Positions 7,656 through 14,531 of a stretch of 51,699 nt of DNA are shown here, one piece after another; position 1 is the stretch's first letter; each line of letters opens with the position of its first letter. The stretch lies in contig NZ_OGTP01000035.1 in assembly GCF_900258035.1 (NCBI RefSeq), positions 1-51,699 on the forward strand, given 5' to 3'. The stretch is from Caballeronia novacaledonica (GTDB lineage: Bacteria > Pseudomonadota > Gammaproteobacteria > Burkholderiales > Burkholderiaceae). The translations under genes were made by a program, and so were the position numbers. The notes under the pieces are model-generated. The model was not told the origin of the DNA and ran no database searches. It saw only the letters and a program-made list of their open reading frames with translations.

Positions 7656-8351
7656 ATGGCGCAATTTCACATCGCTCCCAGTATCCTTTCCGCCGACTTT
7701 TCCCGCCTTGGCGAGGAAGTCCGCAACGTCGTCGCCGCCGGCGCCGACTGGATCCACTTCGACGTCATGGACAATCACTACGTGCCGAATCTGACGATCG
7801 GCCCGCTGGTGTGCGAAGCCATCCGCCCGCATGTGGACGTGCCCATCGACGTGCATCTGATGGTGCGCCCGGTCGACCGCATCGTGCCCGATTTCGCGAA
7901 AGCCGGCGCCAATGTGATCAGTTTTCACCCGGAAGGTTCGGATCACATCGACCGTACGCTGTCGCTGATCCGCGATCACGGATGCAAGGCGGGTCTCGTG
8001 TTCAATCCCGCGACGCCGCTGATTTACCTCGACCACGTGATGGACAAGCTCGATCTCGTGCTGATCATGTCCGTGAATCCGGGCTTCGGCGGGCAATCGT
8101 TCATTCCCGAGGCGCTCAAGAAGGTGCGTGAGGCGCGCGCGCGCATCGATGCGTATCGCGAGCGCACGGGCCGCGAGATTCATCTGGAAGTCGACGGCGG
8201 CGTGAAGATCGACAACATCGCGGAAATCGCCGAGGCCGGCGCCGATTCGTTCGTCGCGGGCTCGGCCATTTTCGGCAAACCCGACTACAAGCAGGTCATC
8301 GACGCGATGCGCGCGGAACTGGCCAAGGTCGAATCCGGAGCGAAGGCATGA
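7656..8351 (+). CDS. rpe: Ribulose-phosphate 3-epimerase
   Basis: This 231-residue TIM-barrel enzyme interconverts ribulose 5-phosphate and xylulose 5-phosphate. Signatures: IAPSILSADFSRLG at the N terminus, HFDVMDNHYVPNLTIGP (metal-binding His and Asp) and VNPGFGGQSFIP. The frame is open upstream to 7491, but MAQFHIAPSIL is the normal family start. It overlaps gph by 4 bp (ATGA), so the two are translationally coupled. Confidence 0.95.
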   Translation: MAQFHIAPSILSADFSRLGEEVRNVVAAGADWIHFDVMDNHYVPNLTIGPLVCEAIRPHVDVPIDVHLMVRPVDRIVPDFAKAGANVISFHPEGSDHIDRTLSLIRDHGCKAGLVFNPATPLIYLDHVMDKLDLVLIMSVNPGFGGQSFIPEALKKVREARARIDAYRERTGREIHLEVDGGVKIDNIAEIAEAGADSFVAGSAIFGKPDYKQVIDAMRAELAKVESGAKA

Positions 8352-9088
8352 GCGAGATCGCAGCGGCGCAGGCGCCTTTCGTGAACCGGCCGATCCGCGC
8401 CGCGATCATCGACCTCGACGGCACGATGGTCGACACCGCCGATGACTTCGTCGCCGCACTGAACGCGATGCTCGCGCGCATCAACATCGAACAGCCGGTT
8501 ACGCGCGACGAAGTCACGGGTTACGTCGGCAAGGGCTCGGAGAATCTGATTCGCAGCGTGCTCGCGGTGCGCCTGTCGCCGGTGCAAGCGGTCGCGCAAT
8601 TCGACGACGCGCTCGCGATCTATCAAAGCGAATACGCGAAGGTCAACGGCAAGCATTCGACGCTCTTCCCGGAAGTGAAGGAAGGCCTCGAAGCGATGCG
8701 CGAAAGCGGCGTCGTGCTCGCGTGCGTGACCAACAAGCCGCATCGGTTCGCCGTGGAATTGCTCGCGCACTTCGGCATCGCGGATTTCTTCAAGGTGATT
8801 CTCGGCGGCGATTCCCTTGCTGCAAAAAAGCCCGATCCGCTGCCGATGCTCACCGCATGCGAACGCCTCGACGTCCTGCCGCGCGAAACCGTGGCGGTCG
8901 GCGATTCGGAGAACGATGCGCTTGCGGGCCGTGCGGCGGGCCTCGCAACCTTGACCGTTCCGTACGGCTACAACCACGGGAAACCAGTGCAATCGGTGAA
9001 ATCCGATGGTATAGTTTCCTCGCTGCGCACCGCAGCACTGGCGATCGCAGCCACCTTGGCGCCGCCGGATGCCACACTTACCGAATAA
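8348..9088 (+). CDS. gph: Phosphoglycolate phosphatase
   Basis: This 246-residue HAD-superfamily phosphatase hydrolyses 2-phosphoglycolate. The nucleophile motif is IDLDGTMVDT (Asp22, acid/base Asp24), motif II is VTNKPH, and motif III/IV is AAKKPDPLPML with GDSENDALAGRAAG. It is coupled to rpe by the ATGA overlap and sits directly before the trp leader, the classical rpe-gph-trpE order. The promoter for trpE probably lies inside the end of this gene. Confidence 0.93.
   Translation: MSEIAAAQAPFVNRPIRAAIIDLDGTMVDTADDFVAALNAMLARINIEQPVTRDEVTGYVGKGSENLIRSVLAVRLSPVQAVAQFDDALAIYQSEYAKVNGKHSTLFPEVKEGLEAMRESGVVLACVTNKPHRFAVELLAHFGIADFFKVILGGDSLAAKKPDPLPMLTACERLDVLPRETVAVGDSENDALAGRAAGLATLTVPYGYNHGKPVQSVKSDGIVSSLRTAALAIAATLAPPDATLTE
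8987..9015 (+). promoter_or_regulatory. Candidate promoter for the trpE leader transcript, inside gph
   Basis: TATAGT at 9010-9015 matches the -10 consensus in five of six positions. The hexamer 17 bp upstream (GTGCAA) is a weak -35. Transcription would begin near 9022, about 80 bases before the leader peptide and 415 bases before trpE. This is suggestive only. Confidence 0.35.
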
Positions 9089-9100
9089 GTCCATCCATTC

Positions 9101-9175
9101 ATGTTTCTCAACAGAAAACGGAGTCTGAGCAGCATCGACCGGGGAGCCTGGCCCTGGCGTCGCTGGTCGCGCTAA
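9101..9175 (+). CDS. trpL: trp leader peptide (attenuator control peptide)
   Basis: This is a 24-codon open frame starting 12 bases after gph and ending WPWRRWSR. Trp codons are at residues 17, 19 and 22, three in the last eight codons before the stop. Such Trp density is far above chance in a 24-codon frame and fits ribosome-mediated attenuation. No clear Shine-Dalgarno sequence precedes the ATG; it may be coupled to gph termination. It is followed by a small hairpin and a terminator-like hairpin with six Ts, then trpE. It was recognised by eye, not by a database match. Confidence 0.75.
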   Translation: MFLNRKRSLSSIDRGAWPWRRWSR

Positions 9176-9232
9176 CCTCGCCCGAGGTTCGCTGAAGCCA
9201 TCTTCCCGATCGCGCTTCAGCATCCGTTTTTT
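9174..9232 (+). terminator. trpE attenuator: antiterminator-like and terminator-like hairpins
   Basis: The first hairpin is AACCTC/GAGGTT (9174-9189), which can extend by GCG/CGC to about 9192. The second is a perfect 8-bp stem GCTGAAGC (9191-9198) with GCTTCAGC (9214-9221), followed after ATCCG by TTTTTT (9226-9231). The extended first hairpin overlaps the 5' arm of the second by about two bases, so they may exclude each other. The U-tract sits five bases from the stem, which is not ideal for an intrinsic terminator. Confidence 0.6.
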
Positions 9233-9296
9233 GTTTCGCTGCGCATCTCCGCGCCGTTTCCGTCTATCGCATTGCGTCGAGCCTGGCTCGCGTGCG

Positions 9297-9332
9297 CCGC
9301 TTCGCTTCGATCACAACGCTGATTCGAAGCGG
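9297..9332. repeat. 8-bp inverted repeat in the trpE 5' leader
   Basis: CCGCTTCG (9297-9304) and CGAAGCGG (9325-9332) flank a 20-base loop. The repeat lies between the attenuator and trpE. No T-run follows. The rest of the 348-bp gph-trpE gap contains only the leader peptide and attenuator described separately. Confidence 0.4.
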
Positions 9333-9436
9333 CGGAGCCGTCGTGTGCGATCATCACGAGATTCGACCGACCGCAGCGCCCTGCACTCCCCGATGCCGCG
9401 CCACCCAGAAAGCGCGCGTCGCTCAAGGATCGCAAC

Positions 9437-10933
9437 ATGACCGAACTCGAATTCCAATCGCTGGCGAACGAAGGCTATAACCGCATTCCGCTCATCGCCG
9501 AAGCCCTCGCCGACCTCGAAACGCCGCTCTCGCTCTACCTCAAGCTCGCGCAGACCGAGCGCAACGGCGCGAACTCGTTCCTGCTGGAATCCGTCGTGGG
9601 CGGCGAGCGCTTCGGGCGCTACTCGTTCATCGGGTTGCCCGCACGCACGACCGTGAGCGTGCAGAACGGCGAGACGAAAGTCGTCACGGACGGCAACGTC
9701 GTCGAGACGGACGAAGGCGATCCGCTCGCGTTCATCGAGCAATTTCAAAAGCGCTTCAAGGTCGCGACGCGCCCGGGCCTGCCGCGTTTCTGCGGCGGTC
9801 TCGCCGGCTACTTCGGTTATGACGCGGTGCGCTACATCGAGAAGAAGCTCGCGCACACCGCGCCGCCCGACGATCTCAACCTGCCCGACATCCAGTTGCT
9901 GCTGACGGAAGAAGTCGCGGTCATCGACAATCTCGCGGGCAAGCTCTATCTGATCGTCTACGCCGACCCGACGCGCCCCGAAGCGTATGCGAAGGCGAAG
10001 CATCGTCTGCGCGAACTGCGCGCGCGTCTGCGTATGACGGTTCAGCCGCCTGTGACGTCGGCGAGCGTGCGCACGGAAACGTTCCGCGAGTTCAAGAAGG
10101 ACGACTATCTGAACGCCGTGCGCAAGGCGAAGGAATACATCGCCGCTGGCGAGCTGATGCAGGTGCAGGTCGGCCAGCGTCTCATCAAGCCGTTCCGCGA
10201 CAATCCGCTTTCGCTGTATCGCGCGCTGCGTTCGCTGAATCCGTCGCCGTACATGTATTACTACAACTTCGGCGGCGAAGTGCACGTGGTCGGCGCGTCG
10301 CCGGAAATTCTGGTGCGGCAGGAAAAGCGCGCGGACGATCGCATCGTGACGATTCGTCCGCTCGCAGGCACCCGTCCGCGCGGCAACACGCCCGAGCGCG
10401 ATGCCGAACTCGCCACCGAACTGCTGAACGATCCGAAGGAAGTCGCCGAGCACGTGATGCTGATCGATCTCGCGCGCAACGATGTCGGCCGCATCGCGCA
10501 AACGGGCTCGGTGTCCGTGACGGACAAGATGATCATCGAAAAGTATTCGCACGTGCAGCACATCGTGAGTTCGGTCGAGGGCAAGCTCAAAGACGGCATG
10601 AATAACTACGACGTGCTGCGCGCGACCTTTCCCGCCGGCACGCTTTCAGGCGCGCCGAAGGTCCGCGCGATGGAACTCATCGATGAACTGGAGCCGGTCA
10701 AGCGCGGTCTGTACGGCGGCGCAGTCGGTTATCTGTCGTTCAGCGGCGAAATGGATCTCGCGATCGCGATTCGCACCGGCCTGATCCACAAAGGCAATCT
10801 CTACGTCCAGGCGGCGGCGGGTGTCGTTGCCGATTCGGTGCCCGAATCCGAATGGCTGGAAACGGAGAACAAGGCGCGCGCCGTGCTGCGCGCCGCCGAG
10901 CAAGTGCAAGACGGCCTCGACAGCGACTTCTGA
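9437..10933 (+). CDS. trpE: Anthranilate synthase component I
   Basis: This 498-residue chorismate-binding subunit makes anthranilate from chorismate with ammonia supplied by TrpG. The Trp feedback site LLES is at 49-52. The chorismate-binding half shows PSPYMYYYNFGG, LAGTRPRG, DLARNDVGR and TFPAGTLSGAPKVRAMELIDELEP (about 398-421). The RBS is AAGGA before ATG. Normally trpG would follow after about 12 bases with GAGGAGACAAGACC as its ribosome site; that site is still there, but the trpG copy attached to it is broken after seven codons by a foreign insert. Confidence 0.96.
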   Translation: MTELEFQSLANEGYNRIPLIAEALADLETPLSLYLKLAQTERNGANSFLLESVVGGERFGRYSFIGLPARTTVSVQNGETKVVTDGNVVETDEGDPLAFIEQFQKRFKVATRPGLPRFCGGLAGYFGYDAVRYIEKKLAHTAPPDDLNLPDIQLLLTEEVAVIDNLAGKLYLIVYADPTRPEAYAKAKHRLRELRARLRMTVQPPVTSASVRTETFREFKKDDYLNAVRKAKEYIAAGELMQVQVGQRLIKPFRDNPLSLYRALRSLNPSPYMYYYNFGGEVHVVGASPEILVRQEKRADDRIVTIRPLAGTRPRGNTPERDAELATELLNDPKEVAEHVMLIDLARNDVGRIAQTGSVSVTDKMIIEKYSHVQHIVSSVEGKLKDGMNNYDVLRATFPAGTLSGAPKVRAMELIDELEPVKRGLYGGAVGYLSFSGEMDLAIAIRTGLIHKGNLYVQAAAGVVADSVPESEWLETENKARAVLRAAEQVQDGLDSDF

Positions 10934-10941
10934 GGAGACAA

Positions 10942-10966
10942 GACCATGCTGCTAATGATCGACAAC
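10942..10966 (+). repeat. Left direct repeat (attL-like), old trpG start
   Basis: These 25 bases, beginning GACCATGCTGCTAATG, cover the original trpG start. They match 12893-12917 at 24 of 25 positions; the difference is A versus G in the fourth codon region. On its left is the original ribosome site GAGGAGACAA. On its right trpG homology ends abruptly. Confidence 0.8.
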
Positions 10967-10975
10967 CAGCATTGA
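10946..10975 (+). pseudogene. trpG: Vestigial first seven codons of the original trpG
   Basis: ATG 12 bases after the trpE stop begins MLLMIDN, identical to TrpG, then turns into QH and a stop. It keeps a good ribosome site and may still be translated as a nine-residue peptide coupled to trpE. It marks where trpG started before the insertion. Confidence 0.8.
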
Positions 10976-11067
10976 TGCCCAAGCCGGCGCAAATCCTTGC
11001 AAATACACCATGAGCTACAGGCGATCCAAGCATACCCATCCAACGTCTTCGAATCGTATCCAGTAAA

Positions 11068-11098
11068 ATGGGGTGAAATTCTGATGACTTCACCCCAT
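11068..11098. repeat. 10-bp perfect inverted repeat at the integrase start
   Basis: ATGGGGTGAA (11068-11077) and TTCACCCCAT (11089-11098) have an 11-base spacer; the right arm runs into the integrase ATG (11097). The core GGGGTGAA recurs near the other end of the element at 12813-12820, with a further GGGGTG at 12824. It could be an operator for the integrase gene or arm-type integrase/excisionase sites. Confidence 0.45.
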
Positions 11099-11168
11099 GA
11101 AGTCATCGAAGGCGCTCACCGCTACGGCTATCAATGCCGCCAAGTCTAGGGACAAGCCGTATAAGTGA
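11097..11168 (+). pseudogene. N-terminal fragment of a P4-type tyrosine integrase
   Basis: The 23 codons include LTATAINAAKSRDKPYK, which matches the opening of P4/DUF4102-type phage integrases (typically LTDTAIRNAKPKDKPYKL...). A stop follows and homology ends at about 11166, so over 90 percent of the usual 400-residue protein, including all catalytic residues, is gone. It lies about 130 bp from the left repeat and reads into the element, the normal place and direction for such a gene. The family call rests on pattern memory. Confidence 0.6.
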
Positions 11169-11477
11169 CCAAATACCGGAGCAAGCTCAAAAAAATATCC
11201 TAGAACAACGAGTAACTATTGGGATGTCTCCCCACGAAGCCAAGCTTGCTGGTGGTGCATTCTATTACAAGGTAGAAGCAGACCAAAAAGTATGGCCGCC
11301 AATGCGGACCCACTTAGAGTAATTGATAAGCAGTCGGTCGCGCCGGACGAAAGCAAGATCTGGATGACATTCGAGACTGAGACTCAGTTTCCGGGGGCGG
11401 GGAGAAAAAAGTTCCGAGTGTTTTTTGAGCGAGGCCGGGCTGCAGAAATTTACGAAATAAATGACACCGCTAACTAG
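11169..11477 (+). pseudogene. Truncated, frameshifted gene of a small secreted-protein type
   Basis: Two overlapping frames join into one protein. The first runs QIPEQAQKNILEQRVTIGMS and ends near VWPP at about 11300. The second continues NADPLRVIDKQS to the stop at 11477. Adding one base near 11300 restores VWPPNADPLRVI. The start is lost where the integrase fragment joins. I recall similar lipoprotein-type proteins next to type VI effector genes in Burkholderia, but assign no function. Confidence 0.5.
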
Positions 11478-11497
11478 TACTTGTCGAAAAAATCTAT

Positions 11498-12102
11498 ATG
11501 AATTCAACCTCTGAAAGTCTTTTGCGACGAAGACTCATTTCTTCGGGGTGTTTGGCAGTTTTACTTTGGCGCACAAACATGGCGGCCGGGAGTTGGTTCT
11601 CTGATTCCAATTCTGACGTCCCAACGGTCCCGCCCAGTCGATATTTTAGATGGGACATTGGTCCGAAAGATAGCAGTATCAAGCAAGAATTCCTCGTTAG
11701 CGAATATCGTGCTTATGATTTCAATATTGGCTTTGGAAGCCCCGTTGCCTGGGATGACAAGAATCACCAAGAGTGGCGAAAAGATCAGCTTGCCTGGAAT
11801 TTCATTGGAGGACGGATGTTTGGTGCCTCAGAGTCGGGGTGATTGTTCCAGTGCACATTGAGATTAAAAAAATTGACTCGACGGAGAAATCTACGGTGAT
11901 GGCCGTTAGCTCGGTCGACACGCAATCCCTGACGCAGGGTGGGCGTGTAATAAGTCGAAAGATCATCAGCGTGAAATTAAAGCCGGGGATGTACGAGGTT
12001 ACCGTCGCGACTTTAAGGGAAACAAAGCTTCCAGAGGGGATTGGTACATACCTACATATTGGTTTTTATCCCAAAGCAAGCGTTATCAAAAATAACGAAT
12101 AA
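11498..12102 (+). pseudogene. Frameshifted DUF5625-like lipoprotein gene (possible immunity protein)
   Basis: The first frame starts MNSTSESLLRRRLISSGCLA, has a hydrophobic N terminus with a cysteine (LISSGC), then EFLVSEYRAYDFNIGF, and stops at about 11842. The second frame continues GVIVPVHIEIKKID, then SRKIISVKLKPGMYEVTVATLR and YLHIGFYPK to 12102. One extra G in the GGGG run near 11836 joins them into about 200 residues. The pattern YDF...IPVHI.IKKI...L.PG.Y fits DUF5625 proteins, often beside type VI toxin genes. A sequencing error in the G-run is the alternative to decay. Confidence 0.55.
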
Positions 12103-12112
12103 GAGAATTCTG

Positions 12113-12378
12113 ATGCCGACAATAACAGTCAATATCGCGAACGCTGGAACCCCTTTAGCAGGAGGAGGGACGTCGGCGGTCGGACATATGTGATATTCCA
12201 TTAGTGAAGGCAATGGCAGTGGGTCGTACAGTTATAGGTTTGCCCCGATCCGGCGCATCACGGATCGCCAGTCGCTCCAGGGAAAGTTTATTCAACAGAC
12301 ACCGCAGACTATACGGCGACGTATTACACGAGAAAACATGTATACCGACCCGGCCCTATCCCACAGACTGATAGATAG
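12113..12378 (+). pseudogene. Broken 5' end of a type VI secretion effector-like gene
   Basis: The frame starts MPTITVNIANAGTPLAGGGT and reaches GHM followed by TGA at 12191, where relatives have Trp (GHMWYS). It then reads YSISEGNGSGSYSYRFAPI. After a one-base loss near 12253 it continues in another frame as HGSPVAPGKVYSTDTADYTA and YYTRKH, to a stop at 12376. This opening resembles N-terminal domains of VgrG-linked type VI effectors of papain/NlpC-like type. Everything after about 85 residues is missing. The family call is from memory and needs a search. Confidence 0.5.
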
Positions 12379-12892
12379 CGGCACGTGGCGATCAGCTATA
12401 CGACGATAGGTCGACAATGCTAAAGAAGGGCTCGGGCGATCGCAATAGTTACGCCGGACATCGGGATGGATACCTGCCCTCGCCTCATCGGCTCCCCTAC
12501 CCTCCGCTTGAAGGATGGACTGAACATGCCGCTTGTACCGGGGTGGTCGGGCTCGGTGACTTAACTGCACGGCCTTTTCCTCGTCGGCACCCGGTCATCG
12601 GAACGGTATAGCTCGCTCCTCTCGTCTCTCGGCGAAACACAAACGTTCATGCGGCTCCGACCGCACCGTCTTGGATGACCAACTGGTAAAATCGAAGCCA
12701 TGCGATACAGCAGCCGTTTCCCCTCTGTACTTCTTCTCTTTGGTTGGCGATAAGCCGATCAAGTCACCGCACGCCCCAACGCACCGCTTCTTTGTTGCGA
12801 CGACTGAAGAACGGGGTGAATTTGGGGTGCAAATCTCCAGAATCGCCAAAAGAACTTTTTAATTTCCCCTTATCTTTCAATAGATTAGGAGC
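12379..12892. other. Right part of the insert, no recognisable gene
   Basis: This 514-bp stretch has only short frames on both strands. None shows a motif I recognise. GGGGTGAATTTGGGGTGC at 12813-12830 repeats the GGGGTGAA motif seen at the left end. TTTAAT (12858-12863), 34 bp before the rebuilt trpG, could be a weak -10, but no good -35 is present. TTAGGAGCGACC directly before 12897 is the new ribosome site for trpG. Confidence 0.5.
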
Positions 12893-12917
12893 GACCATGC
12901 TGCTGATGATCGACAAC
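12893..12917 (+). repeat. Right direct repeat (attR-like), rebuilt trpG start
   Basis: This copy matches 10942-10966 at 24 of 25 positions. Here the trpG homology continues to the right into the intact gene, while the upstream sequence (TAGATTAGGAGC) differs from the original trpE-trpG spacer. It therefore supplies a new start region. Confidence 0.8.
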
Positions 12918-13481
12918 TACGATTCCTTCACCTACAACCTGGTCCAGTACTTCGGCGAACTCGGTGAAGACGTGCGCACGTATCGGAACGACGAAATCAC
13001 GCTCGACGATATCGCGAAGCTCAATCCCGAGCGCATCTGCCTGTCGCCGGGACCGAGCAATCCGCAGCACGCGGGCATCACGCTCGACGTGCTGCGCGAA
13101 TTCTCCGGCAAGCTGCCGATTCTCGGCGTATGCCTCGGCCATCAGGCGATCGGCGAGGCATTCGGCGGGCGCGTCGTGCGCGCGCAGACCATCATGCACG
13201 GCAAGGTCAGTCAGATCGAGACGGACTGTAAAGGCGTGTTCGCCGATCTGCCCAAACACTTCAACGTGACGCGCTATCACTCGCTGGCAATTGAGCGCGA
13301 GTCTTTGCCCGACTGTCTCGAAGTGTCCGCCTGGACGCCGGACGGCGAAATCATGGGCGTGCGCCACAAGGAACTGGAAGTGGAAGGCGTGCAGTTCCAT
13401 CCGGAATCGATTCTTTCCGAGCACGGCCACGCGCTGCTGGAAAACTTCGTGAAAAGCTCCTCGACCGGCAGGCGGGCGTAA
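12897..13481 (+). CDS. trpG: Anthranilate synthase glutamine amidotransferase subunit
   Basis: This 194-residue class I glutamine amidotransferase passes ammonia to TrpE. It may also serve aminodeoxychorismate synthase. The triad is visible: nucleophile Cys79 in GVCLGHQ, His168 and Glu170 in VQFHPES. SPGPSNP is at about 50-56. The true start is MLLMIDNYDSF at 12897 with TAGGAG upstream; the frame is open further upstream, but that part is insert DNA. The gene is separated from trpE by about 1.96 kb and now has a ribosome site from the inserted element. It is 4 bp from trpD. Confidence 0.95.
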   Translation: MLLMIDNYDSFTYNLVQYFGELGEDVRTYRNDEITLDDIAKLNPERICLSPGPSNPQHAGITLDVLREFSGKLPILGVCLGHQAIGEAFGGRVVRAQTIMHGKVSQIETDCKGVFADLPKHFNVTRYHSLAIERESLPDCLEVSAWTPDGEIMGVRHKELEVEGVQFHPESILSEHGHALLENFVKSSSTGRRA

Positions 13482-13485
13482 GAAC

Positions 13486-14520
13486 ATGACCATCACCGCA
13501 CAGGAAGCGCTGCAACGCACGATCGAGCATCGCGAGATCTTTCACGACGAAATGCTGCACCTCATGCGCCAGATCATGCGCGGCGAGATGTCGCCCGTCA
13601 TGGCCGCCGCGATCATCACCGGCTTGCGCGTGAAGAAGGAAACCATCGGCGAGATCGCCGCCGCCGCGACCGTCATGCGCGAGTTCGCGAATCATGTCGA
13701 AGTCGAGGACAACTCGAATTTCGTCGATATCGTCGGCACGGGCGGCGACGGCTCGCACACGTTCAACATTTCCACCGCGTCGATGTTCGTCGCCGCAGCC
13801 GCGGGCGCGAAGGTCGCGAAGCACGGCAACCGCGGCGTGTCGAGCAAGTCGGGCAGCGCGGACGTGCTCGAAGCGCTCGGCGTGAACATCGATCTGACAC
13901 CGGAACAAGTGGCCGCGTCGATTGCCGAAACCGGCATGGGCTTCATGTTCGCGCCGAATCATCATCCGGCGATGAAGAACATCGCGCCCGTGCGCCGCGA
14001 ACTCGGCGTGCGGACCATCTTCAATATTCTCGGGCCGCTGACGAATCCGGCCGGCGCGCCGAACCAGCTTCAGGGCGTGTTTCACGAAGACCTCGTCGGC
14101 ATTCAGGTTCGCGTGATGCAGCGTCTCGGCGCAAAACACGTGCTCGTGGTGTATGGCAAGGACGGCATGGACGAAGTGTCGCTCGGCGCCGCGACGAAAG
14201 TCGGCGAACTGAAGAACGGCGAGGTGACCGAGTACGAGATTCATCCGGAGGATTTCGGCCTGCAGATGGTGTCGAATCGCTCGTTGAAGGTGCAGGACGC
14301 GCAGGAATCGAAGGCGATGCTGCTCGGCGCGCTGAACAACAAGGCGGGCGTCGCGCGCGAGATCGTCACATTGAATGCCGGTACGGCGCTTTATGCTGCG
14401 GATGTCGTCGATTCGATCGAAGCGGGCATGGCCGCCGCGCGCGAAGCGATCGAGAGCGGCGCGGCGCGCGAGAAGATCGATACGCTCGTGAAATTCACGC
14501 AGCAGTTCGCGAAGAAATAA
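13486..14520 (+). CDS. trpD: Anthranilate phosphoribosyltransferase
   Basis: This 344-residue enzyme joins anthranilate to PRPP. The glycine-rich PRPP site GTGGDGSHTFNISTASMF is at about 85-102, followed by KHGNRGVSSKSGSADVLEALG and, near the middle, RTIFNILGPLTNPAG. It starts 4 bp after trpG and 11 bp before trpC, so trpGDC are one transcription unit. The length is normal and the gene is intact. Confidence 0.96.
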   Translation: MTITAQEALQRTIEHREIFHDEMLHLMRQIMRGEMSPVMAAAIITGLRVKKETIGEIAAAATVMREFANHVEVEDNSNFVDIVGTGGDGSHTFNISTASMFVAAAAGAKVAKHGNRGVSSKSGSADVLEALGVNIDLTPEQVAASIAETGMGFMFAPNHHPAMKNIAPVRRELGVRTIFNILGPLTNPAGAPNQLQGVFHEDLVGIQVRVMQRLGAKHVLVVYGKDGMDEVSLGAATKVGELKNGEVTEYEIHPEDFGLQMVSNRSLKVQDAQESKAMLLGALNNKAGVAREIVTLNAGTALYAADVVDSIEAGMAAAREAIESGAAREKIDTLVKFTQQFAKK

Positions 14521-14531
14521 CGGAAGCCAAT

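Larger units (their letters stand above)
10942..12917. mobile_element. Decayed integrative element inserted in the start of trpG
   Basis: This segment of about 1.95 kb is bounded by a 25-bp direct repeat that spans the first codons of trpG. It is AT-richer than its surroundings and uses unlike codons. Inside, left to right, are the first 23 codons of a P4-type integrase, a truncated lipoprotein-type gene, a frameshifted DUF5625-like gene, the broken 5' end of a type VI effector-like gene, and about 0.5 kb (12379-12890) in which I recognise nothing. The integrase next to one repeat and the rebuilt target gene at the other fit site-specific integration followed by decay. No intact recombinase remains. 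Confidence 0.75.

Noticed and set aside
12417..12611. 65-codon plus-strand frame in the insert as a transposase remnant
   Set aside because: I could not match it to any transposase motif; proline-rich composition and lack of a ribosome site argue against a gene, so it is left as unassigned.
12744..12896. N-terminal extension of TrpG by 51 codons
   Set aside because: The extension is translated insert sequence; the TrpG family starts at MLLMIDNYDSF and a good ribosome site sits directly before it.
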